NCBI GenBank assembly: GCA_945889005.1 | Contig: CAMDBI010000009.1 | Span: forward strand, 1-64,000 | DNA length: 64,000 nucleotides | Direction of reading: 5' to 3' | From: Bacteroides fragilis | Lineage (GTDB): Bacteria; Bacteroidota; Bacteroidia; Bacteroidales; DTGW01 | Notes under the pieces: model-generated | The model's input: only the letters and a program-made list of their open reading frames with translations | Databases searched by the model: none | What the model was told of the DNA's origin: nothing | Position numbers and translations under genes: made by a program | Shown here: positions 15,494 to 24,331 of the stretch, one piece after another | How positions within the stretch are numbered: position 1 is the first letter of the stretch | Layout: each line of letters begins with the position of its first letter

Positions 15494-18484
15494 TTAACCT
15501 ACCAAGCCTCTTACTTTCTGGTCGTACAAATCATTAAACCAAAGTCTTTTAAACATATAGTTTACACGGTCTTCCGTAAGTTTATTATAGAATTCAAGTT
15601 TTGTATTAATGAAGTTTAATAGTTCATTATCTATTTCCTCATTGAATTTATCCTGAATGTTGTCTTTACTATTTTTAGAATTAAAGAAACTCATCAATTC
15701 TTCATTGGAATAGATGTTTTTACGCATTCTTTCAAATTCTACCTTATCTTCATCTTTTAATTCCAAACCATAAGTATCGTTAAGCACTTTGATAATTTTA
15801 GTTAACCATTCAATTTCTTCAGATACTGCCGAAGCATCACCTCCCGGAGACATACCTTGCATTGCTGTATCCTGGCTTTGCAGTTGAAGGTCGGTGGTAA
15901 ATTGATGTTGCAGTTTATAACTATCCAGATTTATTTCCTCTAAAACCTCTATAGGCATTGGATTTGGATTGGATGGAAGCTTTTTAAATAAATCGGTCAG
16001 AAATACATAGAATTTTTCAAGCTGAACATCTGTAAAAGTGATTATTTGAGATAGAAATCTGTATAACCGAACGTAGCTTTTAATAGATGCTTTTAATGAA
16101 ACTTTAGCATCATCATCCAATTTTGATTCAAAACGATTTACAACTTCGTTTAATATTGGTTGTAGTTTTTCTTTATGGTCACCTTTTGTAAAGAATATCT
16201 TTGCATAAGCCTCTATATCATTTTTATATATGATGTTGTGAAATTCAATTTTTTGCAGAACATCATATAAACTATTGGGGTCTGTTTGGTCATCAAGTTC
16301 CATGTAATTACTACCATAGTAAGCCTGAAAATCAGTTTGAACTTGTTCCGGGTCGTTTACAAAGTCAAGAACCATGGTAGTATCTTTGCCAGGTGCAGTC
16401 CTGTTTAAACGACTCAATGTTTGCACAGTGCTGGTACCACCTAATTTTTTATCTACAAACATTGTATGCAATAAAGGCTCGTCAAAGCCTGTTTGATACA
16501 TATTTGCAACAATTAGGAATCTGAATTGTGGTAACTTAAAGGCATCAGGAATTTCAATTTTGCCACCTAAATTATTCATATTCTCTTTTGTGTAATCCTG
16601 ACCAGTTTCAGCATCTGTAACTGTACCACTAAAAGCAACGAGGGCACCATAAGGCAATTTCATTTCACGTAATATATCATCAAATTTACGCTTAAACCTA
16701 ACAGCATGTAAACGAGAACGTGTAACTAACATAGCTCTGGCTTTCCCTTGTATTTCATTTTGTGTTTGTGCTACAAAATGTTCAATCATTACACGAGCCT
16801 TTTTTTCTATTGCATGGTCCTGTAAATCGACATAAGATGACAATAACCGAACTGTTTTCTTTTTTTCATATTCTTTGTCATCTATTTCAGACCGTTTTAT
16901 GAGCTTATAGTAACGTTTCCAACTCATATAATTCTTTAGTACATCAAGAATAAAGCCTTCTTTAATAGCTTGTTCCATAGTGTACAAATCGAAAGCTTCT
17001 TTCTTGCCATTTCTTATAGTACCAAATAATTCGATGGTCTTAGGTTTTGGTGTTGCCGTAAAAGCAAAGAATGAAATATTCGTCTGGTCGCCCTTTCGTT
17101 TAATTTCTTCCTCAATAAGTTCATCAAGTTCTTTGTCTAATTTATCCGCATTTTCAGCATCTTCAAGAGATAATGCTTTTCTTAGATGTCGAGCAGCTTC
17201 ACCGGATTGAGAACTATGCGCTTCATCAATAATTACTGCATAGGTTTTATCTTTATTTTGAGCTATAGTTTCTGAAATAATCGGGAACTTTTGAAGAGTT
17301 GTTACGATGACCCTTTTACCCTGTTCTATTGCAGCTTTTAATTCCTGTGCTGTTTTACTTTCATCTATATATTCAACAACACCGGGAGTTTGTTCAAACT
17401 GACGGATATTATCCTGAATTTGCCTGTTTAATACTCTCCGGTCAGTTACTACAATAACACTGTTAAATAAAGCTCTATCGTCATCGGGATTTCTGAAAAA
17501 ATCGGATAACCGATGAGCAAGCCAAGAAATTGTATTTGACTTACCGGAACCAGCTGAATGTTGTATCAGATATTTTTGACCAACACCATCTATTTTAACT
17601 GCTTCTAATAAATTTTGTACAGCTCGTCGTTGATGGTAGCGAGGGAAAATGAGCCTTATTTTTTTGTCTTTACGTAGTGATTTGCTTTTGTTATCCCAAT
17701 AATTTTCTTCGGTTTCTTGTATATTGATGTAATTCTGTATCAGGTCTATTATTGAATCTTTACGCAAAACATCATGCCATAAGTATGCTGTTGCATAATC
17801 GTCATCCTGAGTATTAATAAGTGCTTTATTAAAAGGTAAAAAGAATGTGCTTTTTCCTTTTAGCTCGGTACACATGCTCACTTTTTCGGTACTTACCGCA
17901 AAATGGACAAGGCAACGTTTAAATTCAAAAAGCTTTTCCTTCGGGTCTCTGTCTTCGATATATTGTTTTATTGCATGGTGTAAATACTGACCAGTTAAAG
18001 CATTTTTTAACTCAATAGTGATAACCGGAATACCATTAATGAACAAAACAATGTCAATTGAATTTTGATTTTTTTTTGAATATCTGAGCTGGCGAACAAT
18101 AGTTAAACGATTTTTCTTATACCACTCGCTATGTTCAGGCGTTTTGCTATGAACCGGTTTGAAATAAATTAAATCAAGGGTTTGACCACGGTCTTTAACT
18201 TTCTCGCGGAAAACATGCAATGTTTTATATTTATTGAGATTTTCAGCAACACGCTCTAATATTTTACTATCTGTGGAATTTCCATACTGATTTGTTAAGG
18301 CTTCATATTTTTCAGGTTGAGTATCTTTTATAAAATCAATTACATCTTCGGGAATAAGGCATAAATCCTTGTCGTAACTCGAAGACTCCTTCTCCGAATA
18401 TTCAGGAAATTCGGGCTGTGCATATTTTGTAAGGTACTTTACAATATGCTCTTCAAAATGTATTTCTTTTGTTCCTTCTGACAT
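15494..18484 (-). CDS. hsdR: Type I restriction enzyme, restriction/translocase subunit HsdR
   Basis: A 996-residue HsdR. The N-terminal PD-(D/E)xK nuclease has D144 and E158-x-K160 (IELKN). The SF2 translocase has Walker A HSAGSGKSN at 309-317, DEAH at 420-423, FTATP near 505, QTGFDEP near 680 and LSRLNRTAPG near 705. The C-terminal part is helical and should bind the methylase core. With HsdM and HsdS it would translocate unmethylated foreign DNA and cut it. It begins 13 bp after the rmuC-like gene on the same strand. All catalytic motifs are present, so it looks functional. Confidence 0.95.
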   Translation of the reverse strand: MSEGTKEIHFEEHIVKYLTKYAQPEFPEYSEKESSSYDKDLCLIPEDVIDFIKDTQPEKYEALTNQYGNSTDSKILERVAENLNKYKTLHVFREKVKDRGQTLDLIYFKPVHSKTPEHSEWYKKNRLTIVRQLRYSKKNQNSIDIVLFINGIPVITIELKNALTGQYLHHAIKQYIEDRDPKEKLFEFKRCLVHFAVSTEKVSMCTELKGKSTFFLPFNKALINTQDDDYATAYLWHDVLRKDSIIDLIQNYINIQETEENYWDNKSKSLRKDKKIRLIFPRYHQRRAVQNLLEAVKIDGVGQKYLIQHSAGSGKSNTISWLAHRLSDFFRNPDDDRALFNSVIVVTDRRVLNRQIQDNIRQFEQTPGVVEYIDESKTAQELKAAIEQGKRVIVTTLQKFPIISETIAQNKDKTYAVIIDEAHSSQSGEAARHLRKALSLEDAENADKLDKELDELIEEEIKRKGDQTNISFFAFTATPKPKTIELFGTIRNGKKEAFDLYTMEQAIKEGFILDVLKNYMSWKRYYKLIKRSEIDDKEYEKKKTVRLLSSYVDLQDHAIEKKARVMIEHFVAQTQNEIQGKARAMLVTRSRLHAVRFKRKFDDILREMKLPYGALVAFSGTVTDAETGQDYTKENMNNLGGKIEIPDAFKLPQFRFLIVANMYQTGFDEPLLHTMFVDKKLGGTSTVQTLSRLNRTAPGKDTTMVLDFVNDPEQVQTDFQAYYGSNYMELDDQTDPNSLYDVLQKIEFHNIIYKNDIEAYAKIFFTKGDHKEKLQPILNEVVNRFESKLDDDAKVSLKASIKSYVRLYRFLSQIITFTDVQLEKFYVFLTDLFKKLPSNPNPMPIEVLEEINLDSYKLQHQFTTDLQLQSQDTAMQGMSPGGDASAVSEEIEWLTKIIKVLNDTYGLELKDEDKVEFERMRKNIYSNEELMSFFNSKNSKDNIQDKFNEEIDNELLNFINTKLEFYNKLTEDRVNYMFKRLWFNDLYDQKVRGLVG

Positions 18485-18497
18485 ATTAATGCTTGGT

Positions 18498-20144
18498 TTA
18501 TTCTTCTATTATATTACCTATTGCTTGGTTTACCAGTTCTGTATTTAATTCCTTTTTACTCTTTAAACCAAGTTTTTTTAGCTTTTCTGCTTGTAAAACA
18601 AGGTTGTCCTGACCTGTGCTTAATTGTTTAAAGGCATCAGAAAACTTATTTTGAGCTTTATCGATGTATTCACCGACACCAGTAAGATTATCAACGAAAC
18701 CAACAAATTTATCATACAATTTAGCTCCTCTGTCCGCAATTGCTAAAGCATTCTGATTTTGGTATTCACGTTTCCAAAGGTCAACAATAAGCTTTAATGA
18801 AGTAATAAGGTTTGTTGGATTTAATAGTAAAATTCGTTTGTCGTATGCGAAATTCCATAAATCAGGGTCTCCTTGCAAGGCTGCAATATAAGCTGGTTCA
18901 CTTGGAATAAACATCATTACAAAATCAAGGGCTTTATTATAATCATCATATCCTTTGGCGCTAAGTGATAAAATGTGATTTTTTATTGCAGTAACATGAG
19001 CATCCAATTCTTTCTTTTGTTCTTCGGCGTCAGAAGATGCAATCAGGCGAGTAAATGCGTTTAATGATACTTTTGAATCAATAATGACGCTTCTGTTATC
19101 AGGATATTTAATGACAGCATCAGGGCGCATTTTTTTACCTTCTGCATCAGATTTTAATGGAACTCCGTTTTCATCTAATAACTGATATTCCATAAAATAT
19201 TCTTCATCTTTACGAAGGCCTGATTTTTCAAGAATACTTTCCAAAATCATTTCGCCCCAGCGGCCCTGAGTTTTGGCCTCACCTTTTAAGGCTTTTGTAA
19301 GATTTCGGGCTTCTTCGCTAATTACCTGGTTTAATAGAGCTAATTCCTTTACTTTTTCGCCTAATGAAAACCGTTCTTTTGATTCTTTGTCGTAAACCTC
19401 TTCAACCTTGGTTTTAAATTCAGTTAAGTTTTTCCCCAATGGTTCAAGAATATCTTTTAAATTGGTTTTATTGAGTTCTGTAAACTTCTCCGACTTGGTT
19501 TCTAATATTTTGTTTGCAATGTTTTCAAATTCGGTATTGAACTTTTTACCCATTGCTTCCATTTCCTCTTTCTGGGTTTGCAACTTTTCATTTAATGCCT
19601 TATTATTGGCTGTTGCTGAAGCTAAAAGCTCATTAGCTTTATTAAACTCATCACGGGTATTTTTAAGTTCTTTCTTTAACTCTTCAAAGTCGTTTAACTT
19701 ATCGTTTAAACCTTTTATCTGGGCATTTGCAGTAGCCAGTGCCTGACTGGTTTGAGACAATTCGCTTTTGATATTTTTTAATTCTTCTTTTTGTGCTTCT
19801 AATTCTTTATTCTTATCGGAAATAGTTTGATTTGCAGCGTTTAAATTGGCATTAGCTGTTGATAACTGATTGTTCAAAGAAGTTTGGTCAGTAGCCATAT
19901 TTTTAATGGTTTCCTTCGAGCTTTCCAACTCTTTTTCTTTGGATTCAATATTTGAAGTTGCAGTTTGCAATTGAGAAGTGCTAGTAGCTTTATAAGCCAC
20001 AAATTCTTTTTCCAATTCACTATATTTTAATTGTGCATTGTCTTTCTCTGCTTGCAAAGATTTAATGGCAGCCGATTTGCCAATGAACCAACCAATTGCA
20101 GCCCCAAGGATTAAACCAAGTAATATAAAACCTATTATTTCCAT
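18498..20144 (-). CDS. rmuC: RmuC-domain protein with N-terminal membrane anchor and long coiled coil
   Basis: Residues about 3-21 are a single hydrophobic segment (IIGFILLGLILGAAIGWFIG) and residues about 30-220 a long coiled coil. From about 270 the RmuC domain follows, with landmarks GRWGEMILESILE, MRPDAVIKYPD, VIIDSKVSL, MMFIPSEPAY and LLLNPTNLI. RmuC proteins carry a PD-(D/E)xK-related fold and limit DNA inversions in E. coli. They are frequently found between hsdS and hsdR in type I loci, as here (10 bp after hsdS, 13 bp before hsdR). The membrane anchor implies action near the inner face of the cytoplasmic membrane. The role in restriction is not established. Confidence 0.9.
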   Translation of the reverse strand: MEIIGFILLGLILGAAIGWFIGKSAAIKSLQAEKDNAQLKYSELEKEFVAYKATSTSQLQTATSNIESKEKELESSKETIKNMATDQTSLNNQLSTANANLNAANQTISDKNKELEAQKEELKNIKSELSQTSQALATANAQIKGLNDKLNDFEELKKELKNTRDEFNKANELLASATANNKALNEKLQTQKEEMEAMGKKFNTEFENIANKILETKSEKFTELNKTNLKDILEPLGKNLTEFKTKVEEVYDKESKERFSLGEKVKELALLNQVISEEARNLTKALKGEAKTQGRWGEMILESILEKSGLRKDEEYFMEYQLLDENGVPLKSDAEGKKMRPDAVIKYPDNRSVIIDSKVSLNAFTRLIASSDAEEQKKELDAHVTAIKNHILSLSAKGYDDYNKALDFVMMFIPSEPAYIAALQGDPDLWNFAYDKRILLLNPTNLITSLKLIVDLWKREYQNQNALAIADRGAKLYDKFVGFVDNLTGVGEYIDKAQNKFSDAFKQLSTGQDNLVLQAEKLKKLGLKSKKELNTELVNQAIGNIIEE

Positions 20145-20154
20145 ACTTTAATTT

Positions 20155-21510
20155 TTAATTTGAACTATTATTGGATTGCCAATCTCTTACATCTATTTTG
20201 CCCGTTACAGCTTCGGAAATGATGGATTGGCGGTATTCTTTTAGTTTTCCGATTTGAGTTCTAAGAGCATCCAATGTTTTTAAGAATGTTGCATTTGAGC
20301 TTTGTAAAGATTCCAGTATTTGATTTTGAATTTGCAGAGGAGGAAGGATTAATTGTAAATTAGAAAATTTCTCTAGTGATATTCTTCTTAATGCAACACC
20401 GCTTAAAAGTCTATCAATTTGATAATTAATAACATTAGACCGTAACAAATATTCAAAATAGAAAGGATTTATTAGGTCAGGTTTAGGTCGGATTATAATC
20501 AAAGATGAAGCTACTACGAATTCTTTGTTTTCAGTGATAACCGTTGTTTTGCCGATAGTCCCATCTTTACTATATAGAATATCATTAATTATTGGTTTGC
20601 ATCCTGTGCGTACTAAGTATTCATAACTTTCTTTGGTTGTTTTCAAACAACTGTTCCAGTCAATTTCGCCTCTTGTTAAATCCACAGTAGAAATAAATGG
20701 AAAATCATCACTTGATGTATCAGGTGAAATATGAGCGCCATCAGTAATTAAGTTTGTTAAATGCTTTGACTTAGTAACTTTCCAATCTGTTGGAATTTTC
20801 CCCAACCAATCAATGCCACTATCTTTTATTTTAATATTGGGGTCAAGACCTTTGGTAACCGCTTCATTAATAATTGCCTGCTGTTTTTCTTTTAAGAGTT
20901 CTATTTGTTTTTCCTTTCGGTTTATGATTTCATCAATGAGGAAGGTTTGTTGGTTGAGAAAATATACAATTGAAAACTGTTCTTGAATTGAAGGTAATGG
21001 AAAATTAAAATTTCTAAGATTAGACAAACTTACACCCCCAATTAAACCTGTCAATGCGTTGTAGAATTGAGATTGAAAATGATTGCTTTGAAGAATATAA
21101 AAAATGAATTTTGATGTAACTTCATCTTCTACATTAAAACAAGCCAGCTTATTTACAAAATACACATCTTGGTTTGTAAACCCCATTTTTCTACCCGCGC
21201 TGCCACCTTCGATGCAAAGCAATGATGAATATTTAGGTGCAATTTTAAGATTTTCGAAATTTTTCGGAATTCGTGTTCCATTCTGATAGTTTATTTCTGT
21301 TGTTTCAACATTAATATCTTTTGATGCTATATATGGTAATTCTTCATCATTTTCAGATTCAAATTGTAGTTTATAATCATCATTTAAGCTGTTGCCATTA
21401 TAAATATTAGCAACATATTTTAATTTAATCATATCCCAACTAATGGGCACTTCAGTTATAAAATTGTTTTTTAACACTTTATATTGTTCGTATTTGCATA
21501 AGTTTCTCAT
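20155..21510 (-). CDS. hsdS: Type I restriction enzyme, specificity subunit HsdS
   Basis: A 451-residue HsdS with two target recognition domains (about 15-150 and 235-390). Each is followed by a conserved helical spacer (LPSIQEQFSIVYFLNQQTFLIDE near 165, and LPPLQIQNQILESLQ near 395), the second ending in LKEYRQSIISEAVTGKIDVRDW. The two TRDs set a bipartite target for methylation and restriction. The start ATG overlaps the hsdM stop as ATGA at 21507-21510, showing translational coupling. TRDs are the variable part of such systems and cannot be translated into a recognition sequence by eye. Confidence 0.93.
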   Translation of the reverse strand: MRNLCKYEQYKVLKNNFITEVPISWDMIKLKYVANIYNGNSLNDDYKLQFESENDEELPYIASKDINVETTEINYQNGTRIPKNFENLKIAPKYSSLLCIEGGSAGRKMGFTNQDVYFVNKLACFNVEDEVTSKFIFYILQSNHFQSQFYNALTGLIGGVSLSNLRNFNFPLPSIQEQFSIVYFLNQQTFLIDEIINRKEKQIELLKEKQQAIINEAVTKGLDPNIKIKDSGIDWLGKIPTDWKVTKSKHLTNLITDGAHISPDTSSDDFPFISTVDLTRGEIDWNSCLKTTKESYEYLVRTGCKPIINDILYSKDGTIGKTTVITENKEFVVASSLIIIRPKPDLINPFYFEYLLRSNVINYQIDRLLSGVALRRISLEKFSNLQLILPPLQIQNQILESLQSSNATFLKTLDALRTQIGKLKEYRQSIISEAVTGKIDVRDWQSNNSSN

Positions 21511-23288
21511 CCCAAAAGTTCTTTTAAAAGTTGAGTTATCCCTTTTTGTTCGGTTGTACCGTATTCCAAAGCTTCAATTTCTGCTTTAATTTCAGAAGAA
21601 GGACGCAATGCTTTGTATTCGTAATAGTATTTGGTAAAATTTATTTCGTAACCAATACGGGTTTTATCATAATCAATCCACGCATTTGGCAAATTGGGCA
21701 GTACCTCATTTTTAAAATATTCTTCAATATCCTCGGTTAAAGGAATGTTTTCTTTATCCCTCTTTTTTGAATCGGGTTTAAAGCCCCCTTTTTTATCTTT
21801 GACTGGCCTACCCTTTGCATCGTATTCCGGTTGTTCAATCGTTATCTGATAGTAACCAAAATCGTCGTTGTTGTATATCTTAGAATATTGATTTTCTTCG
21901 AATCGAGTATATATTTCAACCAGTTTTGCAATATGATTACTTTCAATTTTATTGCGTTTGTTGCCCAAACTTCTTTTTTCGGGGCGACAAAAACCTTCTA
22001 TACTATTAGCCTTGTCTTCAAGTATATTAGCATTTATTAGTTGTACCTTGCCTTTACGGCGGGCAGGCTTTTTATTATTTAAGAACCATATATAGGTGTT
22101 TATGCCAGTGTTGTAAAATAAATCCTTTGGCAGTGCAATGATGCAATCGAGCAAGTCGCTGCTAATTATCCATTTACGGATATCGCTTTCACCACTTCCG
22201 GCACCGCCTGAAAATAGGGGAGAACCATTAGTAACTACGGCAATTTTACCTCCTTCACGCTCCATTTTGCTTATCATGTGTTGTAAAAAGAGGAGCTGAC
22301 CATCGCTTTTCCCTGGTAATCCGGCATAAAAACGACCGGCGGGATTTGCACTCTCATTTATAATAAAATCGGCATCTTTATTCCATGTTACACCATAAGG
22401 AGGATTGGCAAACTGGTAATGAAACTGCTTATCGACAAAACGGTCTTCGGTAAAACTGTTACCATGTCTTATATTATCAGCATTTTCGCCTGTAATTAAA
22501 GCTTCCGATTTAGCAATTGCATAAGATTGTTCATTAATCTCCTGACCGAATGTTTTAATGGTTGGCTTGTGTTCGCTACCAACACATAATTCGTCGAGAA
22601 TATAGTTTTTAGCAAGGCTAATCATACCGCCAGTTCCTAAGGTCGGGTCATAAATTGTCCTGATAATACCTGATTGAGTAAGAATATCTTTCTCTGTACT
22701 AAAAACAATCTTTATCATTAGTTCAATTACATCACGAGGTGTAAAGTGTTCCCCAGCAGTTTCATTGCTTTGCTCGTTTGATATCCGGATTAATTCTTCG
22801 AAAACATAACCCATATCGTGATTATCAACAGTATCGGTATGTAAATCGACTTTACAAATGGCTTCTACCATCTGGTAAAGCAGTTTATTCTTTACTAAGC
22901 GGGCAAGTACCTTATCGAATTGAAAATTCTCAATAATGTCCCTTACTTCTTTATTGAATCCATTCAGGTAATTATTAAAGTCGATTTCAATTGTTTTGGT
23001 ATTTTCTTTTAATGATTCTAATGTGTGTTTAGAAGTATTATAAAATTGTAAGCCACCTGCAGCTTTCCTTAAAATAGGGTCGAGTTTATCTTCACTCACT
23101 TTATCTTTAAAGTTGTTGTAGGCATCACGCACTTTATGGTTTACAGGTTCAAGAATACAATCGAGCCTGCGAATAACAACGAAGGGAAGTAGAACATCGC
23201 CAATCTCGTTCTTTTTAAATACATTCCAAAGTACCTTATCGGTAATTTGGAAGATAAACCCTACATCTACTTTTCTATTGTTTGCCAT
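21507..23288 (-). CDS. hsdM: Type I restriction enzyme, N6-adenine methyltransferase subunit HsdM
   Basis: A 593-residue HsdM. The helical N-terminal domain (about 1-150) is followed by the AdoMet-binding motif DPTLGTGGM at 214-222 and the catalytic NPPY at 295-298, the signature of N6-adenine methyltransferases. GEHFTPRDVIELM at 179-191 is also typical. It methylates host sites and forms the M2S core to which HsdR binds. Upstream are a 69-bp gap and a 15-bp palindrome at 23340-23354, so hsdM may have its own promoter besides read-through from the WYL/ATPase genes. Downstream hsdS overlaps by 4 bp. Confidence 0.95.
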   Translation of the reverse strand: MANNRKVDVGFIFQITDKVLWNVFKKNEIGDVLLPFVVIRRLDCILEPVNHKVRDAYNNFKDKVSEDKLDPILRKAAGGLQFYNTSKHTLESLKENTKTIEIDFNNYLNGFNKEVRDIIENFQFDKVLARLVKNKLLYQMVEAICKVDLHTDTVDNHDMGYVFEELIRISNEQSNETAGEHFTPRDVIELMIKIVFSTEKDILTQSGIIRTIYDPTLGTGGMISLAKNYILDELCVGSEHKPTIKTFGQEINEQSYAIAKSEALITGENADNIRHGNSFTEDRFVDKQFHYQFANPPYGVTWNKDADFIINESANPAGRFYAGLPGKSDGQLLFLQHMISKMEREGGKIAVVTNGSPLFSGGAGSGESDIRKWIISSDLLDCIIALPKDLFYNTGINTYIWFLNNKKPARRKGKVQLINANILEDKANSIEGFCRPEKRSLGNKRNKIESNHIAKLVEIYTRFEENQYSKIYNNDDFGYYQITIEQPEYDAKGRPVKDKKGGFKPDSKKRDKENIPLTEDIEEYFKNEVLPNLPNAWIDYDKTRIGYEINFTKYYYEYKALRPSSEIKAEIEALEYGTTEQKGITQLLKELLG

Positions 23289-23339
23289 TCTATTTTAATC
23301 TTTCGTTTTAATTGATGATACAAAGTAAAATTGTAATTA

Positions 23340-23354
23340 TGCAGTAGAACTGCA
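23340..23354. promoter_or_regulatory. Perfect inverted repeat TGCAGT-n3-ACTGCA upstream of hsdM
   Basis: A 6-bp arm palindrome with a 3-bp spacer lies in the 69-bp gap between the 323-aa gene and hsdM. It is a candidate operator, for instance for the cassette's XRE or WYL regulator. It has no T-run and is a poor terminator. Confidence 0.5.
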
Positions 23355-23357
23355 TTG

Positions 23358-24329
23358 TTATTGAAAATTTAAAAAATTAGAAATTTTGTCGCCTTCAACT
23401 CCATCATTTTTTAAAGCAAAATCAATAATTATTTGCACGTCTGATAAGGCTTTAAGAGCATTATCGTGAAATTCTGTTTTTGCAAAACTCTTTACTGATA
23501 TTTCTTTCCCTTTAGTGATTTTCACACCAGCATCGTTCCAATATGTAAAGGTATTTCCTGTAATTCTTAGGTAATTTGTGATTATTGACCTGTCGTGTTC
23601 TTTTACCGTTTTAATAAATGTTACTTGAGGTTTTTTACCGACAACACCTTCAATCCTATTTATTATTTTAGTTCTAATTTCTGCAATGTTATAACTCATT
23701 TCATTGGGATTTAGAACGATAACAATATTGATTTTAATGTTGGATTTAGAACAAATGATTCCTAACCAATGAATTAGGTTAACATCTATGGTATTGATAT
23801 TTACTTCCCCATTTTTTAAAATAAATGGGTCAATTATAATAATGTCTGTTAATGGAGTTGCAAATTTTTCAAGGTCTTCCCAACAAGTAAAATCTGCGTC
23901 ACCAATCCTTAATTCTCTTTCAAATAGATAATCATCTTGAAATAGAAATAATTGATTAAATATTGCAAATTCATCACCTACGGCACCAATTAATATTGAA
24001 CCAGCATTTATCAGCTTAGTAATATCAGGGTCATCTAATAAATATATAGATGATAGTTGCTTTGTGTCGAAAGTATTTGAAGTGTTAGATTTTAAAGGTC
24101 TGACAGGAAATTTCTCAGGAGTAAAAGATTGTTTGTTATTTTCTCCCATGCCTGAAGTAAAAAACTTAAACCATGCCATGAGATTAACATCAGAAGCAAT
24201 TGTTTCTTTAGTAAAATTGAAATTAACATTAAGTTGCTTTTGCATTGTTTTAAGACTATCAGAATAAAGATTATTATCCTGATTTTTAATTAGACTTAAA
24301 ACATTTTCTTTATCAATATATAAATCCAT
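23358..24329 (-). CDS. Unknown protein paired with the AAA15 ATPase
   Basis: A 323-residue soluble protein without a confident family. The N-terminal part is helical. The central part alternates hydrophobic strands and helices (TDIIIIDPFIL, INIVIVLNPNEM). HDRSIITNY at 245-253 resembles the HDRxI-type motif of PLD-like/MIT_C domains, but this is a weak resemblance. It starts 2 bp after the stop of the DUF3696-type ATPase, so the two are almost certainly translated together and probably form a complex. In ATPase-plus-effector defence pairs the second gene is usually the toxic part; that is inference here. Confidence 0.6.
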   Translation of the reverse strand: MDLYIDKENVLSLIKNQDNNLYSDSLKTMQKQLNVNFNFTKETIASDVNLMAWFKFFTSGMGENNKQSFTPEKFPVRPLKSNTSNTFDTKQLSSIYLLDDPDITKLINAGSILIGAVGDEFAIFNQLFLFQDDYLFERELRIGDADFTCWEDLEKFATPLTDIIIIDPFILKNGEVNINTIDVNLIHWLGIICSKSNIKINIVIVLNPNEMSYNIAEIRTKIINRIEGVVGKKPQVTFIKTVKEHDRSIITNYLRITGNTFTYWNDAGVKITKGKEISVKSFAKTEFHDNALKALSDVQIIIDFALKNDGVEGDKISNFLNFQ

Positions 24330-24331
24330 AA